Part shown: piece after piece, positions 1 to 9,650 of the stretch
Layout of the letters: each line of letters starts with the position of its first letter
Numbering within the stretch: position 1 is the first letter of the stretch
Program-made: the position numbers and the translations under genes
The notes under the pieces: generated by a model
Told to the model about the DNA's origin: nothing
Databases searched by the model: none
Seen by the model: only the letters and a program-made list of their open reading frames with translations
Source of the DNA: Chlorobium ferrooxidans DSM 13031
GTDB taxonomy: Bacteria > Bacteroidota > Chlorobiia > Chlorobiales > Chlorobiaceae
NCBI RefSeq assembly: GCF_000168715.1
Contig: NZ_AASE01000003.1
Span: forward strand, 1 to 64,000
Reading direction: 5' to 3'
DNA length: 64,000 nt

Positions 1-526
1 GTGAGTCGCAGAGAACTCCGCAGGGGTTGAGCCCGGCGAGGCGCATGAGGTCAACCGTGCCTTCAGTGTGACCGGGGCGCTCAAGCACGCCGCCCGCCCT
101 TGCCCTGAGAGGGAAGATATGACCCGGTCGGCGAAGATCGGAGGGAAGGGCATCCAGAGATGCGGCGGCTCTTACCGTATGGACCCGGTCGGCAGCGGAA
201 ACCCCCGTTGTCACCCCTTCGGCAGCTTCGATGGAGACGGTGAAGGCGGTCTGAAAACCGCTGGTGTTGTTGGCCACCATCATGGGGAGCTCAAGCGAGC
301 GGACTTTTTCGTCCGTCATGCAGAGGCAGACAATGCCGCTGCACTCCCGTATGAGCAGTGCCATCTGGGAAACGGTAAGGTATTCGGCGGAATAAATAAG
401 ATCGGCTTCGTTTTCACGATCCGGAGAGTCGGCAACAAGCACCCCCTTACCTTCACGAAGGGCAGTGAGGGCTCGCTCAACACGCTCAAAAGAGTCTCCA
501 TACTTACGGGCAAGAATCTGATTCAT
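1..526 (-). CDS. ribB: 3,4-dihydroxy-2-butanone 4-phosphate synthase (RibB or RibB part of RibBA), 3' end cut by window
   Basis: Converts ribulose 5-phosphate to 3,4-dihydroxy-2-butanone 4-phosphate plus formate, one branch of riboflavin synthesis in the cytoplasm. The protein starts [10 protein letters not shown] at the ATG at 526 and reads open to the window edge, giving about 175 residues. It shows the family's acidic metal/substrate loop RENEADLIY (residues 37-45), the GIVCLCMT strand and the [10 protein letters not shown] and HTEGTVDL motifs near the cut end. It could be stand-alone RibB or the N-terminal half of a RibBA fusion; the missing 3' end would decide. An FMN riboswitch and an intrinsic terminator lie in its leader, so FMN probably represses it. 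ribH lies about 14 kb away. Confidence 0.93.
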   Translation of the reverse strand, partial: MNQILARKYGDSFERVERALTALREGKGVLVADSPDRENEADLIYSAEYLTVSQMALLIRECSGIVCLCMTDEKVRSLELPMMVANNTSGFQTAFTVSIEAAEGVTTGVSAADRVHTVRAAASLDALPSDLRRPGHIFPLRARAGGVLERPGHTEGTVDLMRLAGLNPCGVLCDS

Positions 527-577
527 GGTATCATATTTTATTGATGGCAATTAGGTACCATACCACAAAAGCATCTC

Positions 578-603
578 AAAAAAACATGCTGCAAGCGGCA
601 GCC
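578..603 (-). terminator. Intrinsic terminator in the ribB leader (riboswitch expression platform)
   Basis: On the minus strand a GCTGC/GCAGC stem (588-592 with 598-602) with a short loop is followed after two bases by seven Ts (578-584). It sits between the FMN aptamer and the ribB start codon, where an FMN-dependent transcription terminator is expected. The stem is short, so strength is uncertain. Confidence 0.6.
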
Positions 604-709
604 AAAAGACTATGAAGAGTCCGGTGGCCGACAGCGCAGGAACAACATATTTCTGAGAGGTGCCCATGAATCAGGGCGAAGGAATGCAGGAGTATTTCCT
701 GGGCATCGC

Positions 710-857
710 TATCCTCTTTCATCCGGACTATAACCGTCGGCTTTGGAGTTTCACCAAATCTGCTGACCTTTCGAAATAATCGAAAGCGCTCGCGGGCTTT
801 CCGGATTAACAGCCGGTATACCGCCGGTGGGGATTTTCACCCCGCCCTGAGAACAGG
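710..857 (-). promoter_or_regulatory. FMN riboswitch (RFN element)
   Basis: The minus strand contains the hallmark RFN blocks in order: AGGGCGGGGTGAAAATCCCC, ACCGGCGGTATACCGGC, AAGCCCGCGAGC, a variable arm, GGTGAAACTCCAAAGCCGAC, and GGTTATAGTCCGGATGAAAG. The P1 ends TTCTC and GAGGA can pair. It lies about 180 bases before ribB on the same strand. FMN binding to this aptamer class lowers expression of riboflavin genes; here the downstream terminator suggests transcriptional control. Confidence 0.95.
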
Positions 858-1144
858 TTAATGATATGTTACAACAACAGTAAAAAGATACATAAGGCTG
901 GCGAAAGTTCAAAACGGGTGCCCGCGATTAATTTTGACGAAATTGAGTAAACAGTCAAAATTTGCAGAATCCCTGAAACGCACGTCGAAGAGCAAACAAC
1001 ACTGTTCAGGGGAAAAAGGCGAACTTTTTAGCCGCCCGCGGACTTAATGTTAGCTGAATGAGAGGGCCGGATGACTCGACATATCCGGCTGATCTCTCAT
1101 TGAATTTGTCATAACGAAAACGAATAATTAAAACGGAGTTTTTT
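858..1144. other. Divergent intergenic region between FMN riboswitch and rubredoxin
   Basis: No gene is seen. It must hold the ribB promoter (minus) and the rubredoxin promoter (plus). The only clear structure is a long hairpin at 1057..1101, listed separately. A TTGACG-like box near 933 is a possible -35 element, but no convincing -10 follows. Confidence 0.4.
1057..1101 (+). other. Long hairpin in the rubredoxin 5' region
   Basis: The arms AATGAGAG plus GGCCGGAT (1057-1072) and ATCCGGCT plus CTCTCATT (1083-1090 and 1094-1101) pair over 16 positions with one G-U and a 3-base bulge around a 10-base loop. It ends about 43 bases before the rubredoxin start. There is no T-tract, so it is not a standard terminator; it may stabilise or regulate the mRNA. 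Confidence 0.5.
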
Positions 1145-1321
1145 ATGGAAAAGTGGGTCTGTATACCATGCGGCTACGTCTATGATCCTGAAGTTGGTGA
1201 TCCCGACAGCGGCATTGAACCTGGAACATCCTTTGAAAACATACCTGATGACTGGGTCTGCCCGGTATGCGGTGTGGATAAAACACTCTTTGAACCGCTG
1301 AGCGAACAGCGGGGCCATTAA
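1145..1321 (+). CDS. Rubredoxin
   Basis: A 58-residue one-iron electron carrier of the cytoplasm. The two knuckles are complete: C6-x2-C9-G-Y near the N-terminus and C39-P-x-C42-G near the C-terminus, with the usual aromatic core (W4, Y11, Y13) and the PDDW segment before the second knuckle. The ATG at 1145 is preceded by ACGGAG at good spacing. It appears monocistronic, with a hairpin in its leader and a strong stem-loop after it. In anaerobes rubredoxins pass electrons to oxygen- or peroxide-reducing enzymes; the partner here is not known. Confidence 0.95.
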   Translation: MEKWVCIPCGYVYDPEVGDPDSGIEPGTSFENIPDDWVCPVCGVDKTLFEPLSEQRGH

Positions 1322-1327
1322 ATTAAT

Positions 1328-1442
1328 TTGTTGCGCAGATTGATAGCTGCGTTGGGAGGTGCTCGAAATCCTCATGTACTCGCATGTACACTCCGGTTTC
1401 TCCGCTCCTTCCGCCTTGCTCTAAAACTGCTCACGACAATTT
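1328..1442. repeat. Intergenic element with imperfect inverted arms, possible dispersed repeat
   Basis: Between the rubredoxin stop and the terminator lies a non-coding stretch with loosely complementary ends (TTGTTGCGCAG near 1328, CTGCTCACGACAA near 1428) and inner arms (GGGAGG...GAAATCC versus GGTTTC...CTCCTTCC). Its centre holds two direct copies of CATGTAC. The block resembles, from memory, an intergenic sequence that recurs in several bacterial genomes. Only one copy was noticed here, so calling it a repeat is inference. Confidence 0.4.
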
Positions 1443-1462
1443 ATTATGATACCCGGATAACA

Positions 1463-1490
1463 GAAAACGCTCCAGAACCGGAGCGTTTTC
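1463..1490. terminator. Bidirectional stem-loop between rubredoxin and mtgA
   Basis: A perfect 11-bp stem (GAAAACGCTCC at 1463-1473, GGAGCGTTTTC at 1480-1490) with a 6-base loop sits between the convergent rubredoxin and mtgA genes. Runs of A and T in the outer stem suit termination in both directions. Confidence 0.75.
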
Positions 1491-1505
1491 TTGTGTAAAT
1501 CATCT

Positions 1506-2402
1506 TCAGGGTGTTTTCGGCTTGCCGCTATTTTCAGAAGGGGGTGCACCTGAAGTGCCTTCTCCCGATCCCCCGTCAGCACCACCTTGATCGGTTGCAC
1601 TGCTATCCGCCGACAGCACATCATTAATAAGACTTTCGGGAATACCGACTACAACAGAATCAACCGCTGTGGTATCCGCAGGAAGCGACATAACCTCCTG
1701 ATATCCGGGAACAATAATGCCCCTCCGCTGCATGATGGCATAGATGATTCTGGAACGGGCACGCACATAGGGCGATGAACCCACCGGGGAGTACCTGATC
1801 GGGTTCGGCAGTACCGAGGCAAGCTTTGCCGCCTGCTGTCCCGATAATCCAGAGGGAGCCACGCCGTAGTAGTGACGGGAGGCTTCGCCGATGCCGAAAA
1901 TACCGTCACCCCACTCGGCAACATTGACGTAGAGCTCCAGAATCCTCCGTTTGGATAGTGTTTTTTCGATTCTCCAGGTAAGAATGGCCTCCTTGATCTT
2001 GCGTACCGGATTTTTTGATGCCGAGAGATAGAGATTCTTGGCCAGCTGCTGGCTTATGGTACTGCCGCCCATCTTGAATTTTTTGGCCAGCAGGTTTTTT
2101 TCTATAGCCCGCTCGATTGCCTGGTAATCAAACCCTCCATGCTGCCAGAACTTGTCGTCTTCGGCAATCAGCACCGCTTTGACAAGATTCGGCGAGATTT
2201 TTTTCAGGGGAACCCACCTCTGGCGGATCTTTTTATCCAGAAGTCCCTCCTGAAGCCACTCGGTTTCCCGATCCTCCATAAAAGCGGTTTTCGCCGGGTT
2301 CTCATCAACGAGTCTGCCGACATCGGGATAGACAAAGTAACGGGCAATATCGGCAACGAACATCACCAGAAAAATGATGATGATTGCTCTGATAAATCTC
2401 AT
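1506..2402 (-). CDS. mtgA: Monofunctional biosynthetic peptidoglycan transglycosylase
   Basis: Polymerises lipid II into glycan strands at the outer face of the inner membrane. One N-terminal membrane anchor (residues about 3-20) is followed by a GT51 domain with the catalytic block AEDDKFWQHGG (E81), GGSTISQQLAKN (112-123), the KEAILTWRIEK stretch and the YVNVAEWGDGIFGIGEA block. There is no transpeptidase domain, hence the monofunctional call. The last 40 or so residues are Gly/Ser/Pro-rich and probably disordered. It stands alone, convergent with rubredoxin. Confidence 0.95.
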   Translation of the reverse strand: MRFIRAIIIIFLVMFVADIARYFVYPDVGRLVDENPAKTAFMEDRETEWLQEGLLDKKIRQRWVPLKKISPNLVKAVLIAEDDKFWQHGGFDYQAIERAIEKNLLAKKFKMGGSTISQQLAKNLYLSASKNPVRKIKEAILTWRIEKTLSKRRILELYVNVAEWGDGIFGIGEASRHYYGVAPSGLSGQQAAKLASVLPNPIRYSPVGSSPYVRARSRIIYAIMQRRGIIVPGYQEVMSLPADTTAVDSVVVGIPESLINDVLSADSSATDQGGADGGSGEGTSGAPPSENSGKPKTP

Positions 2403-2624
2403 GTGTGCAGGTAGTTAATGCTGCCGGAAATAATGGTCCCTCTCGTACAATCAATTGTTTCAGAGGGCCCTGTAACTATGGATGTAAAATACCAAATAAG
2501 CGGGAGATACAACGGCAGGTGAGCAAATTTCTTTGCCCCTGCAATCGATAAAATACAGCGCATGCATCCAATGCATTACATAAATGGTGAACGGGTGGGC
2601 AGTAAAGGGGGGAAAAAAGAAAAG

Positions 2625-2697
2625 TGCCCTCGGGCAGACTCGAACCGCCGACCTACAGTTTAGGAAACTGTTGCTCTATCCACTGAGCTACAAGGGC
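2625..2697 (-). tRNA. tRNA-Arg (anticodon CCT)
   Basis: On the minus strand the cloverleaf reads GCCCTTG acceptor, GCTCAGTGGATAGAGC D-arm, a 5-bp anticodon stem ACAGT/ACTGT with loop TTCCTAA (anticodon CCT), and a GGTTCGAGTCTGCC T-arm. The 3' acceptor strand is CGAGGGC with discriminator A. CCA is not encoded. It reads the AGG arginine codon. Confidence 0.95.
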
Positions 2698-2743
2698 ATA
2701 GGGGGGAATTTAGTACTTTTGCAGAAACTTGCAACAACCCCGC

Positions 2744-4624
2744 TTATTTTCTTCCGAACATCCGGTCGAGCTGGTCAAGCGAGAGCTTGATGATAACCGG
2801 TCTGCCGTGCGGACAGGAGTAAGGGTCACGGGTGGCAAAAAGGTTGTCAATCAGGGTACGCATCTCTTCGAGATTGAGCTTCTGGCCGGTCATGATGGCA
2901 TTGCGGCAGGAGTAGGACTTGGCCAGATTGTCACGCTTGTCGAGCTTGAGTCGTGAAGCATTGTCCTGATATTCGGCAATCATCTCCTGAAGGATGGTCA
3001 CCTCGGTGCCCGGCTTGACATCCTGCGGAACCCCCTCGATCATGATGGTCTTGTTGCCGAAGAGGCGCAGATTGAAGCCGAGTCGGTAGAGATCATCACG
3101 GATCTCCTCAAAAACCTCGTACTCCCATGGCCGGAACTCTACTTTCTGGGGAAAGAGCAGCTGCTGGGAGTTGGGAACATTCTGGGTCATCACATCAACC
3201 GCACGTTCGTACAGAACCCTCTCATGCGCCACATGCTGATCGATAATCATAAGGCCGGTCTTGATCTGGCAGATCAGGTATTTGTTATGCAGTTGCCAGA
3301 TTTTCGGTTCAGCCTCTTTCGGGTTCGGCTGACCCTCATCTCCGGGTAGCGGAGAGAGAAGGGCAAAAGAGAGTCCGTCATCACCTTCACGAAGCTCAGA
3401 CTGAGACTTCGGTGCCGGGGAGCCGGAACGGCCTGTAAAGAGTTCGCTCTGGAGCAGGGTTGACGATCTCGTTTCCGGAGCATGCTGAAATGCTCCTTCA
3501 CGATAATTACGGTAGAGATCTCCCGTCGTCATGGATCTGTCCGGAATATCCTGGAAGGAGAGCTTCCGCCAGGCCGACTCCTGACGGGGCGCGCCAAAGG
3601 CATCATCACGCGCTGTAGCTGCCAGATCGGGTGAGAAATCATGGAGCTGGATAGCCCGCTTGATGACCGGATAGAACATATTGCGCACACTGCGTTCATC
3701 ATCAAAGCGGACCTCAAGCTTGGCCGGATGGACATTTACATCGATACGCGACGGATCAATTTCGAGAAAAAGCAGCACAAACGGGGCCTGACGCTCCACA
3801 AGCAGTTCACCATAAGCTTGCTGGACAGCCTGGGAGAGCATCCTGTTCTGGATAACCCTGCGGTTGATAAAGAAATACTGGTCGAGCTTCTTGCGTTTCT
3901 GCATTGCCGGCTTGCCGAGAAATCCTCGAATGGAGAGGTAATCGTTCTCCTCTGAAAGCTCAATCAGGCTGTCGGAAAAATCACTGCCGTAAAAAAAGTT
4001 GAGCCGTTCGGCCATTTCCGGCGTCCTGAAATGGAAAAGCTCCTCGTCATCGTTGTACATCCTCCACTCGATTTCAGGATAGGCAAGTGCAAATGACTTG
4101 ATAACCTCAAATATATGCTGAAACTCGGTTGCATTGGATTTCAGAAACTTCCGACGGGCAGGTACATTGTAGAAGAGGTTTCTGACGCTCATGGTTGTTC
4201 CCTGCTCTCCCTGAACACCCGACTCCTCGGCAAGAACTCCCCCTTCGTAGCGGAAGCGCAACCCGAGCGTCTCCTTTGCTGTACGGGTTTTCAGTTCGAA
4301 ATGCGAGACCGAAGAGATACTTGCCAGTGCTTCGCCCCTGAATCCGAGCGTTTTCAGAGAGTCGAGATCCTCGACTCCGATAATCTTGCTGGTTGCGAAG
4401 CGCTCAACACAGAGCAGTGCATCTTCGCGCAGCATCCCCGCACCATTATCAACTATACGTATAAGCTCCTTTCCGGCATCCTTGACAGAGAGCGTTATTT
4501 TATCGGCTCCGGCGTCAATGGAATTCTCCAGAAGTTCCTTGACAACCGATGCCGGACGCTGAACAACTTCGCCGGCAGAAATTTTGTTAGCAATACTATC
4601 CGGTAATCTTGCAATTCTTGCCAT
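2744..4624 (-). CDS. mutL: DNA mismatch repair protein MutL
   Basis: Couples MutS mismatch recognition to strand removal. The N-terminal GHKL ATPase is clear (NKISAGEVVQRPASVVKELL near residue 12, ENSIDAGA, DNGAGM, TLGFRGEAL). After a variable linker (about 340-430) comes the MutL C-terminal dimerisation domain. It carries D462-QHVAHERVLYE, the metal-binding endonuclease motif, plus SCPHGRP close to the end, so it is predicted to be a nicking MutL, as in bacteria without MutH. Length (626) is normal. It follows cinA after a 197-base gap without an obvious terminator. Confidence 0.97.
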   Translation of the reverse strand: MARIARLPDSIANKISAGEVVQRPASVVKELLENSIDAGADKITLSVKDAGKELIRIVDNGAGMLREDALLCVERFATSKIIGVEDLDSLKTLGFRGEALASISSVSHFELKTRTAKETLGLRFRYEGGVLAEESGVQGEQGTTMSVRNLFYNVPARRKFLKSNATEFQHIFEVIKSFALAYPEIEWRMYNDDEELFHFRTPEMAERLNFFYGSDFSDSLIELSEENDYLSIRGFLGKPAMQKRKKLDQYFFINRRVIQNRMLSQAVQQAYGELLVERQAPFVLLFLEIDPSRIDVNVHPAKLEVRFDDERSVRNMFYPVIKRAIQLHDFSPDLAATARDDAFGAPRQESAWRKLSFQDIPDRSMTTGDLYRNYREGAFQHAPETRSSTLLQSELFTGRSGSPAPKSQSELREGDDGLSFALLSPLPGDEGQPNPKEAEPKIWQLHNKYLICQIKTGLMIIDQHVAHERVLYERAVDVMTQNVPNSQQLLFPQKVEFRPWEYEVFEEIRDDLYRLGFNLRLFGNKTIMIEGVPQDVKPGTEVTILQEMIAEYQDNASRLKLDKRDNLAKSYSCRNAIMTGQKLNLEEMRTLIDNLFATRDPYSCPHGRPVIIKLSLDQLDRMFGRK

Positions 4625-4821
4625 ACGCTGTCATGAGAACATTTTTCTTTTCGCCAAAGCCATTGCCGATAATTTATGAGCAGAACAAGTTATTGATAAA
4701 AGAGCTTCTTTTTTTACAAAATGACAATATAATTTTGAGGAGGTGAACGCTTTTCCTTCTGAAGCTTGCAGGTGCTGAATGCATGAGAAAAAAAAGTCAG
4801 CGGAACAGAAAATCCAGGCGG

Positions 4822-6078
4822 TCAGGAGGCGCGAAGGTACTCCCAGATTTCACGAAGAGCAGCTTCACTGAAGCGGATTTTGTTCAGCTCGCGATCTCCA
4901 TGCATGAAGAGTGTGCGCGACTGCACGGTTCCTGAGGATTTAACCGCCAGTGCGAGGCAGAGCATACCGACCGGTTTTTCAGCAGAGCCGCCCGCAGGCC
5001 CGGCAATACCTGTTGTTGCAAGCGCAAAATCAGCCCCGCTTTTTTCAAGACACCCTCTTGCCATGGCACAGGCAACCTCTTCGCTCACGGCTCCGAACTC
5101 TTCAACACTCTCCTTCGGCACCCCCAGCGTCTCCTCTTTGGCTTTGTTGGTGTAAACCACAAAACCCTGGAGAAAATAGGCCGATGAACCTGCAACATCA
5201 GTCAGGCGACTTGCAACAAGACCTCCGGTACATGATTCCGCCACAGCAACCGTGAGCCCACTGCGGGAAAGCAGTTCGCCGATCGTCTCTTCAAGTGTAC
5301 TCTCTCCGGTTGCATAGATAAACCTCTTCGCCCGCTTGATGATGGCATCAACAACCCCTTTGTTATCCTCCTCCACTCTCTCCCGGTCACTGCCGATCGT
5401 GCTTATCATCAGCGACACGCCGGCTGCATGGGGAAGATAGGCCAGGGTTGTTCCCTCCGGAAGTGAATCCTCAACCTCAACAATCATCTCCGCCAGCATC
5501 GATTCACCGATACCAAGTGTTTTAACCGGCGTATGGCGGATAAATGAGGAGGAGAGTGCCGAAAAATAGGGGAGCACCGTAAGCTCCATCATGGCCTTCA
5601 TTTCAGAAGGCACTCCCGGCATCAGAACCAGATAGTTGTTCCTGAAAGGCTCGCCGCATCCGATAATCATACCCGCCGCAGACCCTTTTGTATTCAGAAT
5701 AACATGCGACCCTTCAATCACCATCGCCTGGTCACGAAGAGCATCATTCATGGTACGGCCTCGCTGTTTCATAAGCGAGGCAAGATTCTGATAGGCATCC
5801 TCACTCAGCTCTACTCCTCTCCGGAGAAGCTGCTGCACAGCACTGCGGGTCCGGTCATCCCGTGTAGGCCCGAGACCTCCGGTAACCAGCACCACCTCGG
5901 ATCGTTCAAGTGACTCTGCAAGCACTGCCGCAATCTCCGGCTCAACGTCAGAGCAGGCAACTATCCGGTTCACCGCGATGCCGATACCGGCCAGAGCAGC
6001 GGCCATAAACGACGCATTGGTGTTTACCCGCTGCCCTTTGAGCAACTCATCACCGATTGAAACAATATCTGCACGCAT
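4822..6078 (-). CDS. cinA: CinA family protein (molybdopterin-binding domain plus nicotinamide-nucleotide amidase)
   Basis: The 418-residue protein has an N-terminal MoCF/MPT-binding-like domain ([12 protein letters not shown] at 6-17, [11 protein letters not shown]) and a C-terminal CinA/PncC domain ([18 protein letters not shown] and [17 protein letters not shown]). The C-terminal domain deamidates NMN in NAD salvage; the N-terminal domain in related proteins hydrolyses ADP-ribose or pyrophosphate bonds. Its start is only 13 bases after the thrA stop, so the two are probably co-transcribed, though no shared pathway is evident. Confidence 0.93.
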   Translation of the reverse strand: MRADIVSIGDELLKGQRVNTNASFMAAALAGIGIAVNRIVACSDVEPEIAAVLAESLERSEVVLVTGGLGPTRDDRTRSAVQQLLRRGVELSEDAYQNLASLMKQRGRTMNDALRDQAMVIEGSHVILNTKGSAAGMIIGCGEPFRNNYLVLMPGVPSEMKAMMELTVLPYFSALSSSFIRHTPVKTLGIGESMLAEMIVEVEDSLPEGTTLAYLPHAAGVSLMISTIGSDRERVEEDNKGVVDAIIKRAKRFIYATGESTLEETIGELLSRSGLTVAVAESCTGGLVASRLTDVAGSSAYFLQGFVVYTNKAKEETLGVPKESVEEFGAVSEEVACAMARGCLEKSGADFALATTGIAGPAGGSAEKPVGMLCLALAVKSSGTVQSRTLFMHGDRELNKIRFSEAALREIWEYLRAS

Positions 6079-6091
6079 ATAGCTCTCTTCG

Positions 6092-8554
6092 TTAAACCAG
6101 ATAACTTGCTATCCGGAGAATATCGGCAAAAACACCCCCAGCCGTAACCTCTCCGCCTGCACCGGGGCCACGGACAACAAGAGGAGTTGCATGGTAGCGA
6201 TCCGTCGTAAAGACCACCATATTTTCCGATCCGCTGAGTCCGGCGATAGGACTTGAAAGCGGAACCCGTTTGACTCCTATGGATGCCTTTCCGTCCTTTA
6301 TTCCGCCGGCATAGGCTATGGTCATCCCGTCCGCCGCGGCTTTTTCGCTCTCTTCCGCATACCAGCTGTCCACACTCTCCAATCGGTCAAGAAACTCCCC
6401 GACCGGCATCTCACCGCGATACTCCTCCGGCACGAGACTCTCGACAAGCACATCACTGAACTCGAGGGTAAAGCCGAGTTCACGGCCGAGAATGAGAAAC
6501 TTTCGGGCAAAATCAGCACCCGAGAGATCGTCCCTCGGATCGGGCTCGGTATAGCCCGCCTCTTTGGCTCGCCGGACAATTTCGCTGAACCGCCCTCCCT
6601 TGCGCAGTTCGTTGAAAATAAAGCTCAATGTTCCGGAGAGAACTCCGTCGATACTGATAATCTTGTCTCCGCTGTTCTTAAGGTCGTTCAGGGTGTTGAT
6701 AATCGGCAACCCGGCGCCGACATTGGTTTCATAGAGAAAACGGGCATTGCTTTTGCGCTGGGCATCCCTGATGCTCCTGTAGAGCGGCCAGCTGCCCGCC
6801 ATGCCCAGTTTGTTGGCGGTGACAACGGAAATATTGGCCAGCAGGAGATCGGGATAGATTGCCGCAACCTCTTTGCTTGCCGTACAATCGACAAAAATGG
6901 TATTGTGCAGGTTTTTCTCCCGGATAATCTCCATATAGCCTTCAATACCTCTCTTCCCGCTTCTCGGCTGAAGAGCCTGCTGCCAGGAGTCAAGATCAAT
7001 ACCCTCATCGTTGAGTGCAATAGTGCCGGTATTTGCCATCCCGCAAACAACCACATCAAGGTCATTCTCCTCCTGCAGGTTGCGCCGATGGGCACGGATC
7101 TGCCCGATGAGACTTCTGGCGATTGTACCGGTCCCGGCTATAAAGAGATGCACCTTGCGCTGCGAGAGGAAGAATGATTCGTGTATACAGTTCAGGGCCT
7201 TGTCCTCATCGTTGCTGTCAATGACAAGGGAGATGTTCATCTCATTTGCGCCCTGGGCCACCGCAATAACATTGACCCCGTTTTTGCCGAGTGTTTCAAA
7301 CAACTGGGCGGATACACCCGCGTGACCGGACATGTTGTTGCCGACTACCGCAATCATGGCAAGGTTTTTGCGAATTGCAAGCGGATCGATCTGACGGGAC
7401 TCAATTTCAGCCCGAAACTCCTGTTCAAGTATTTTTTTCGCGTTCGGAGCCTGGGCCGGGTTGATGGCCAGCGTGATCGACTGTTCGGAAGAGGCCTGGG
7501 ATATGAATATGATGTTGATGCGGTGACGGGCAAGACAGCTGAAAAGTCGTGAGGCAATCCCCGGAACGCCAACCATTCCGCTGCCGGACATGTTCAACAG
7601 TACAATATTATTAATGGATGTAAGCCCCGTAACGGGCAGCGAACGGTTTCTCTCCGGAGATAATGGTGCTCCATCAATTCGTGTTCCTTCAGCTGATGGA
7701 TTGAAACTGTTTTTGATCAGGATCGGAATACCCGCCTTCATGGCCGGCTGAACAGCAAGTGGATGCAGCACCTTTGCACCGGCATGGGATAGTTCCATGG
7801 CTTCAGCATAACTGATAAACGGCAGAATCCGGGCATCCCGGACCCGTTTTGGATCGGCACTGAAAAAACCGTCCACATCGGTCCATATACAAATTTCGGC
7901 TGCACCAAGTGCTGCGCCAAGAATTGATGCTGTATAATCAGAGCCTCCCCGCCCGATGGTCGTTGCCGAACCATCCGGTGCTGCCGCTATAAAACCGGTC
8001 ACCACCGGAACACCGGCAAAAGAGGCAAACTGTTTTCTGATCTGCAGTTCGGATGCATGAGCGTCAACCCTCGCATCGGCATAATTGGCATCGGTAACAA
8101 TCAGCTTTCGGGCATCAAGATAGTAGGCTTCAATACGTCGCTCCTGAAGATAACTGCTGACAATCAGTGCAGAGAGTCGCTCACCGAATCCAAGCACAAG
8201 CGCCAGACTTTTATCGGAAAGCTCCCTGAGCAGAAAGACACCGTGCAGAATATCCTTGAGTTCGGAAAATTCAGTGCTGAATGCAACTGAAAAGGTAACG
8301 GGGATATTTCCGGAAAAGAGTTCCTGCGAAATTTCGAGATGGCGCTGCTCAAGCTCTTCGAGGGTGCGGCGATATCCGCTCTCTCCGCTCCCGGCCCTGG
8401 TGGCTGCGTCAAGAAGAAGATCGGTTACACCCTGAACTGCCGAAACCACAACAATAAGGTTATCATCAGCCAATGCACCGGCAATGATATCGACCACGTT
8501 GTTCATCCGCCCGGCCGACCCCAGAGAGATCCCCCCAAACTTGTATATCTTCAT
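6092..8554 (-). CDS. thrA: Bifunctional aspartokinase / homoserine dehydrogenase
   Basis: Catalyses the first and third steps of the aspartate pathway to threonine. The ATG at 8554 was chosen because the protein then begins [13 protein letters not shown], the normal aspartokinase start; an upstream in-frame ATG at 8605 would add 17 unconserved residues. The kinase domain (about 1-290) is followed by ACT regulatory domains (about 310-455) and the homoserine dehydrogenase part (about 465 to the end, with GTGTIARSL and the catalytic [16 protein letters not shown] segment). Length of about 820 matches the fused enzyme. ACT domains imply threonine feedback. thrB and thrC lie 3-4 kb away on the other strand. 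Confidence 0.96.
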   Translation of the reverse strand: MKIYKFGGISLGSAGRMNNVVDIIAGALADDNLIVVVSAVQGVTDLLLDAATRAGSGESGYRRTLEELEQRHLEISQELFSGNIPVTFSVAFSTEFSELKDILHGVFLLRELSDKSLALVLGFGERLSALIVSSYLQERRIEAYYLDARKLIVTDANYADARVDAHASELQIRKQFASFAGVPVVTGFIAAAPDGSATTIGRGGSDYTASILGAALGAAEICIWTDVDGFFSADPKRVRDARILPFISYAEAMELSHAGAKVLHPLAVQPAMKAGIPILIKNSFNPSAEGTRIDGAPLSPERNRSLPVTGLTSINNIVLLNMSGSGMVGVPGIASRLFSCLARHRINIIFISQASSEQSITLAINPAQAPNAKKILEQEFRAEIESRQIDPLAIRKNLAMIAVVGNNMSGHAGVSAQLFETLGKNGVNVIAVAQGANEMNISLVIDSNDEDKALNCIHESFFLSQRKVHLFIAGTGTIARSLIGQIRAHRRNLQEENDLDVVVCGMANTGTIALNDEGIDLDSWQQALQPRSGKRGIEGYMEIIREKNLHNTIFVDCTASKEVAAIYPDLLLANISVVTANKLGMAGSWPLYRSIRDAQRKSNARFLYETNVGAGLPIINTLNDLKNSGDKIISIDGVLSGTLSFIFNELRKGGRFSEIVRRAKEAGYTEPDPRDDLSGADFARKFLILGRELGFTLEFSDVLVESLVPEEYRGEMPVGEFLDRLESVDSWYAEESEKAAADGMTIAYAGGIKDGKASIGVKRVPLSSPIAGLSGSENMVVFTTDRYHATPLVVRGPGAGGEVTAGGVFADILRIASYLV

Positions 8555-8670
8555 GCTCACGCCCACGCCTTGATTGAATATGAAATGAGATTGATGGTGA
8601 ATCATTACCCGTTAAAATATAAATCATTTCCGGTTCAGCCGCATCTCCGGCAGCGCTCTTGAACAATTTC

Positions 8671-8703
8671 ACAAAAAAAAAGCGCCCACTGGGGGGCGCT
8701 TTT
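8671..8703 (-). terminator. Intrinsic terminator after atpG
   Basis: On the minus strand AAAAGCGCCC pairs with GGGCGCTTTT (8678-8687 with 8694-8703) and is followed by a run of Ts (8673-8680). It ends the atpA-atpG transcript 25 bases after the atpG stop. The A/T-rich arms could also work on the plus strand, although no plus-strand gene precedes it. Confidence 0.9.
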
Positions 8704-8727
8704 ATCATACATTCGTCGTGTTGTCGG

Positions 8728-9603
8728 TCAACTGCTCAATGCGTCAGCGCCCGCAACAATTTCACTCAGCTCGGTAGTAATCGCAGCCTGGCGTGCACGG
8801 TTATAGCTGATGTTGAGAGAGCGGAGAAGATCCTTGGCATTCTCTGTCGCCGAATCCATCGCAGCCATACGGGCAGCATGCTCGGCAGCATTGGATTCAA
8901 GCAGCATTCTCCAGACCTGGGTATTGAGATGGCGGGGAACCAGCACATCAATTATTGCGGAGGGAGAGGGTTCGTAAATATAATCACTGCTGCTCTCCTT
9001 GCCGGCACTAACGGGCGCAATAGGAAGAAGCTCCTCTGCTTTCAGGTTCGGCGCAAGCACCGACTTGAACTCATTGTAGACAACTATCACACGGTCAACC
9101 TCTCCACGCAGATACATACCGGAGGCGGTATCGGCAATCTCCTTGGCAATGCTGAAATCAAGATTCTGGAAAACCGCCGGGTACCCCTTGAGAATGTTGT
9201 AATCCCGCTTGCGGAAGAACTCGAGTCCTCTGGTGCCCGCACAGATCATACTTACGCCGCCCTTGCGGTGAACATCGGCGTAATCTTCATGAATGGTCTT
9301 GTATGCGAGCTTGATGATATTGGTATTGAACGCACCGCATAGACCCCTGTCGGAAGTAATAAGAATCACAAGCACCTTATTAACCTCCGGACGTCCCGAA
9401 AGCAGAGGGTTACGCGAAGTATCTACCTTTGCAGAAAGAGAGCCGAGCATCTCCTTCAGCTTTCCGGCATAGGGTCGAGCCATGACGGCCCGATCCTGTG
9501 CCCTTCTGAGCTTTGCTGCAGCTACCATCTTCATCGCCTTGGTAACCTGCTGTGTAGACTTCACCCCTTTGATTCGTACACGTATATCCTTTAATGTAGC
9601 CAT
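8728..9603 (-). CDS. atpG: ATP synthase F1 gamma subunit
   Basis: Central rotor shaft of the F1 sector. The 291-residue protein shows the N-terminal helix ([20 protein letters not shown], residues 4-23) and [12 protein letters not shown], the GLCGAFNTN block and the C-terminal helix [20 protein letters not shown] ending in [14 protein letters not shown] family-specific extra stretch around residues 190-215 ([17 protein letters not shown]) is compatible with green sulfur bacteria and chloroplast-like variants. It lies 47 bases after atpA and ends at a terminator, so the operon holds only these two F1 genes. Confidence 0.97.
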   Translation of the reverse strand: MATLKDIRVRIKGVKSTQQVTKAMKMVAAAKLRRAQDRAVMARPYAGKLKEMLGSLSAKVDTSRNPLLSGRPEVNKVLVILITSDRGLCGAFNTNIIKLAYKTIHEDYADVHRKGGVSMICAGTRGLEFFRKRDYNILKGYPAVFQNLDFSIAKEIADTASGMYLRGEVDRVIVVYNEFKSVLAPNLKAEELLPIAPVSAGKESSSDYIYEPSPSAIIDVLVPRHLNTQVWRMLLESNAAEHAARMAAMDSATENAKDLLRSLNISYNRARQAAITTELSEIVAGADALSS

Positions 9604-9650
9604 GAATTACGGGACTGTTATTAATTGCTTAAAATCTGCTGATCCTGATA

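Noticed and set aside
2584..2790. 68-residue plus-strand frame
   Set aside because: It lies across the tRNA-Arg gene on the opposite strand and is a by-product of that sequence.
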